A DNA stretch of 64,000 bases from Fusarium oxysporum f. sp. lycopersici 4287 (taxonomy: Eukaryota > Ascomycota > Sordariomycetes > Hypocreales > Nectriaceae). The position numbers and the translations under genes were made by a program. Of this stretch, positions 62,091 to 64,000 are shown one piece after another. The number at the start of each line of letters is the position of its first letter. Position 1 is the first letter of the stretch. The stretch is from positions 62,001 through 126,000 of the forward strand of contig NC_030988.1 in assembly GCF_000149955.1 (NCBI RefSeq), written 5' to 3'. The notes beneath the pieces were generated by a model. That model was not told the DNA's origin and did no database searches. It saw only the letters and a list, made by a program, of their open reading frames with translations.

Positions 62091-64000
62091 CTGTACGGCC
62101 GACCAGTCGCCGAAATCAAGACCGCCTTTGCAGCCCAAAGGGATAACTATCCCTTACGGAACTCCGTGATCCTCGACCCCGGAGCTACTATCTCAATCAC
62201 AAACAGTGCCAACAGACTAGCGAGATTCCAGCAGGCTATTCCAGGCGACTTCATCTGGGCAGGAGACCGAAAACTACCCATCTTAGGCTACGGAACCATG
62301 ACCATCAGGCTCACAGGAACTCGAGTCCTAATGCTTGAAGATGTAGCCTATTGCCCTCGGCTCCTTACGACCCTAGTCTCCCTACGTCAACTACGAAAGA
62401 AAGGCTTCTATTGGCGAGATCACTGTGTGAGTAGTGATGCGCAATCTTTCGTTCCTGAGGATAGCCGTTTGCTTCATCGTGACCGTTGATGAACGGGGAG
62501 TTACTTTTGATCAAAGCAGGGTCGGAAAGCTTCCCAAAAGCAGCCTTTGCAGCCCACAGATTCAGCTCTCACACAAAGAGAGCCCCTTTGACGGGAGAAG
62601 CTATCCGATGGCACAGTCGCCTAGGGCACCCGGGACCACAAGCTCTGGAACATCTTATCTCGGCCTCTCAAGGGGTGCGAATACGAGGACCAGCCACTGT
62701 TGAATGCGACGCCTGTGGCATATCGAAGATCAAGAGACAAATCAGACGAGCCCCAAGACAATCCGATCAGAAGGCCGGCGAGCGTATCGCTATTGACTTC
62801 CATGACTACCAAGAAGGCATAGGCGGCTATACCTCACAGATGTTGTTAACCTGCCGAGCTACGGGTTACATCTGGGATTACTACCTCACAGCCCGGACGA
62901 CAGAAGCTGTTATCACCGCTTTCAAATCCTTCCTAAGTCATCTGGAAGTCCAACACGGCCTCAAGGTCAAAGTCATCGAATGCGATAACGAGATCACGGA
63001 GATCAAGCCGAAAATCGGAGACTTCCTGAGGAATAGAGCTATCATCATCGAGCCCTCGGCCCCATACACACAAGCCCAGAATGGGGGTGCCGAACGCTCA
63101 GGGGGTGTAGTCAAGGACAAGGAAAGGGCTATGCGAACAGGCGCAAAGCTTCCTCACCAGCTGTGGCCAGAAATTGGAAGGACAGCAGTTTATCTGTACA
63201 ACCGAACGCCGAACTACGCATCAGGCTGGAAAACGCCATATGATCAACTGCATACAGCATCAGCCAAAGCAGCAGGGATTCCACAGCCGAAGAAACAGCC
63301 GGATCAAACACACCTACGGGCATTTGGCTGCAAGGCCTATGCAATGACCTCAGATGCCCAGCAGAAGGTCAATCGCAAGATGCGGCTTAAGCCCAAAGGT
63401 TGGATCGGCTTCCTAGTGGGATATAGGTCCTCAAATATCTATAGGATCTGGATCCCCACGATCAACCGGATAGTCAATACTCGAGACGTCATATTTAATG
63501 AAGACGAAGGCTGCAACGGAGACTGGGAAAGCTTCAAAGATGAACTACTCGAAGCTGACCTAGAAGAAGTTGCCAAGTTCGTACAAGGATCCTCCCTGCC
63601 GGAACAAGACGACAACGAACAAGCCGAACAGGTTGAAGACTGTATTGAAGTGGTCCTTCCAACAACCACCCTAGCAGACGAAAGCAGCCCTATTACAGAC
63701 GAAACAGAAGACTGCATCGTGGCGACTGCCCTAGAAAACGGCCTTAAACAGTCAGAAGACTCTGATATCCTTCCAACACCTCCAGTCACCCCACTGTCAG
63801 CTCTACTAGCGCACAGCTCCAGGGTCTTATCAGACGAAGGAAACAAAACAGTCTCATGGCAAGCGGCCTTCCTAGCCGGAACAAAGTCCCCTCTCCAGAC
63901 CTCAATTGAACGGAAGCTCCGACAAGGGGTGAAAATGCATCGAAACTCCCTACCGCCGCCCCCGACGAAACATCAAGACCTAAAGCATCACCCTTTAGGA
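62091..64000 (+). pseudogene. Copia Pol: protease, integrase, start of RT region (partial, one frame break)
   Basis: In the gag frame after the TGA: LYGRPVAEIKTAFAAQ, then protease VILDPGATISI (DPG instead of the usual DSG/DTG) to a stop at 62487-62489. From about 62490 the frame is +1: ATG-like MNGELLLIKAGSESF, GAG-pre-integrase IRWHSRLGHPGPQAL with CDACGISK, and the integrase core with IAIDFHDY, VIECDNE and AQNGGAERSGG giving D, D and E. Next comes GFLVGYRSSNIYRIW (integrase C-terminal region), an acidic linker, and PPPPTKHQDLKHHPLG at the window edge, where RT should begin. The frame stays open from ~62490 to 64000. The break near 62420-62490 could be a short intron or frameshift mutation; the changed protease motif argues for decay. 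Confidence 0.8.

Larger units (their letters stand above)
60604..64000 (+). mobile_element. Second copia family, copy B (runs off right edge)
   Basis: LTR/leader from 60604, palindrome at 60702-60723, Gag 60885-62090, Pol 62091 to window end. The 3' LTR is outside, so the LTR's right boundary cannot be set. Not closely related to the copia at 25319-31337. Confidence 0.88.

Overview
The window looks like a repeat-rich accessory region of a filamentous ascomycete (Pezizomycotina). The introns I could place by reading frame are 47 to 59 nt, GT..AG, and several have a CTAAC or CTGAC branch site. The gene content also fits: NACHT-type NLRs with an N-terminal nucleoside-phosphorylase domain or C-terminal ankyrins, Tad-type LINE, pogo/Fot, hAT, Helitron and Ty1/copia elements, a TM2-domain protein, secreted Ser/Thr-rich proteins and a COMT-like O-methyltransferase. 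I cannot name the species.

Layout. 1-2.2 kb is the 5' part of an NLR on the minus strand, running off the left edge. 2.7-7.1 kb is a transposon graveyard: a Tad LINE 3' fragment between two ~190-bp repeats, then a decayed pogo element (4409-6612) sitting in a TA inside a minus-strand reading frame. 7.5-8.9 kb holds a multi-pass membrane protein gene with a damaged N-terminus. 9-16.4 kb is framed by two ~525-bp direct repeats (TG...CA) and contains half of one hAT transposon abutting a structurally intact second hAT (11611-14427), plus two MITE-like elements. 17.0-19.1 kb is the most striking host gene: a five-exon secreted protein joining an M35-like metalloprotease, a long Ser/Thr/Pro linker and a C-terminal domain with the cysteine spacing of a CS-alpha-beta defensin. 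19.6-24.4 kb is an intact Helitron Rep-helicase. 25.3-31.3 kb is a complete Ty1/copia element with an intact 1422-residue polyprotein and a tandem-repeat 3' region.

31.7-35.9 kb contains a broken NLR fragment, a broken fungal-specific ORF, a solo LTR and a complete NACHT-ankyrin NLR. 38-49.9 kb is quieter: a RING-like zinc-finger protein with SUMO-interaction-like motifs, an O-methyltransferase, a conserved secreted cysteine-containing protein, a TM2 protein, a four-TM protein and a Thr/Pro-rich secreted protein, separated by long AT-rich stretches in which I see no gene. 50.6-54.5 kb is decayed material (a pogo transposase lacking a catalytic Asp, and two unidentified gene relics).

55.2-64 kb contains a 2.08-kb block present twice without any difference I noticed. 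The copies are separated by a 100-N gap, and each is followed by the start of the same second copia family. This may be a real duplication or a scaffold artefact. The second copia has gag and pol in one frame separated by a single TGA, then a +1 frame change; pol runs off the right edge.

How it fits together: the window mixes innate-recognition genes (three NLR loci), secreted proteins that may act on other organisms, and many mobile elements. That is typical of fast-evolving compartments of fungal genomes. No biosynthetic cluster, CRISPR array or recognisable RNA gene was seen.
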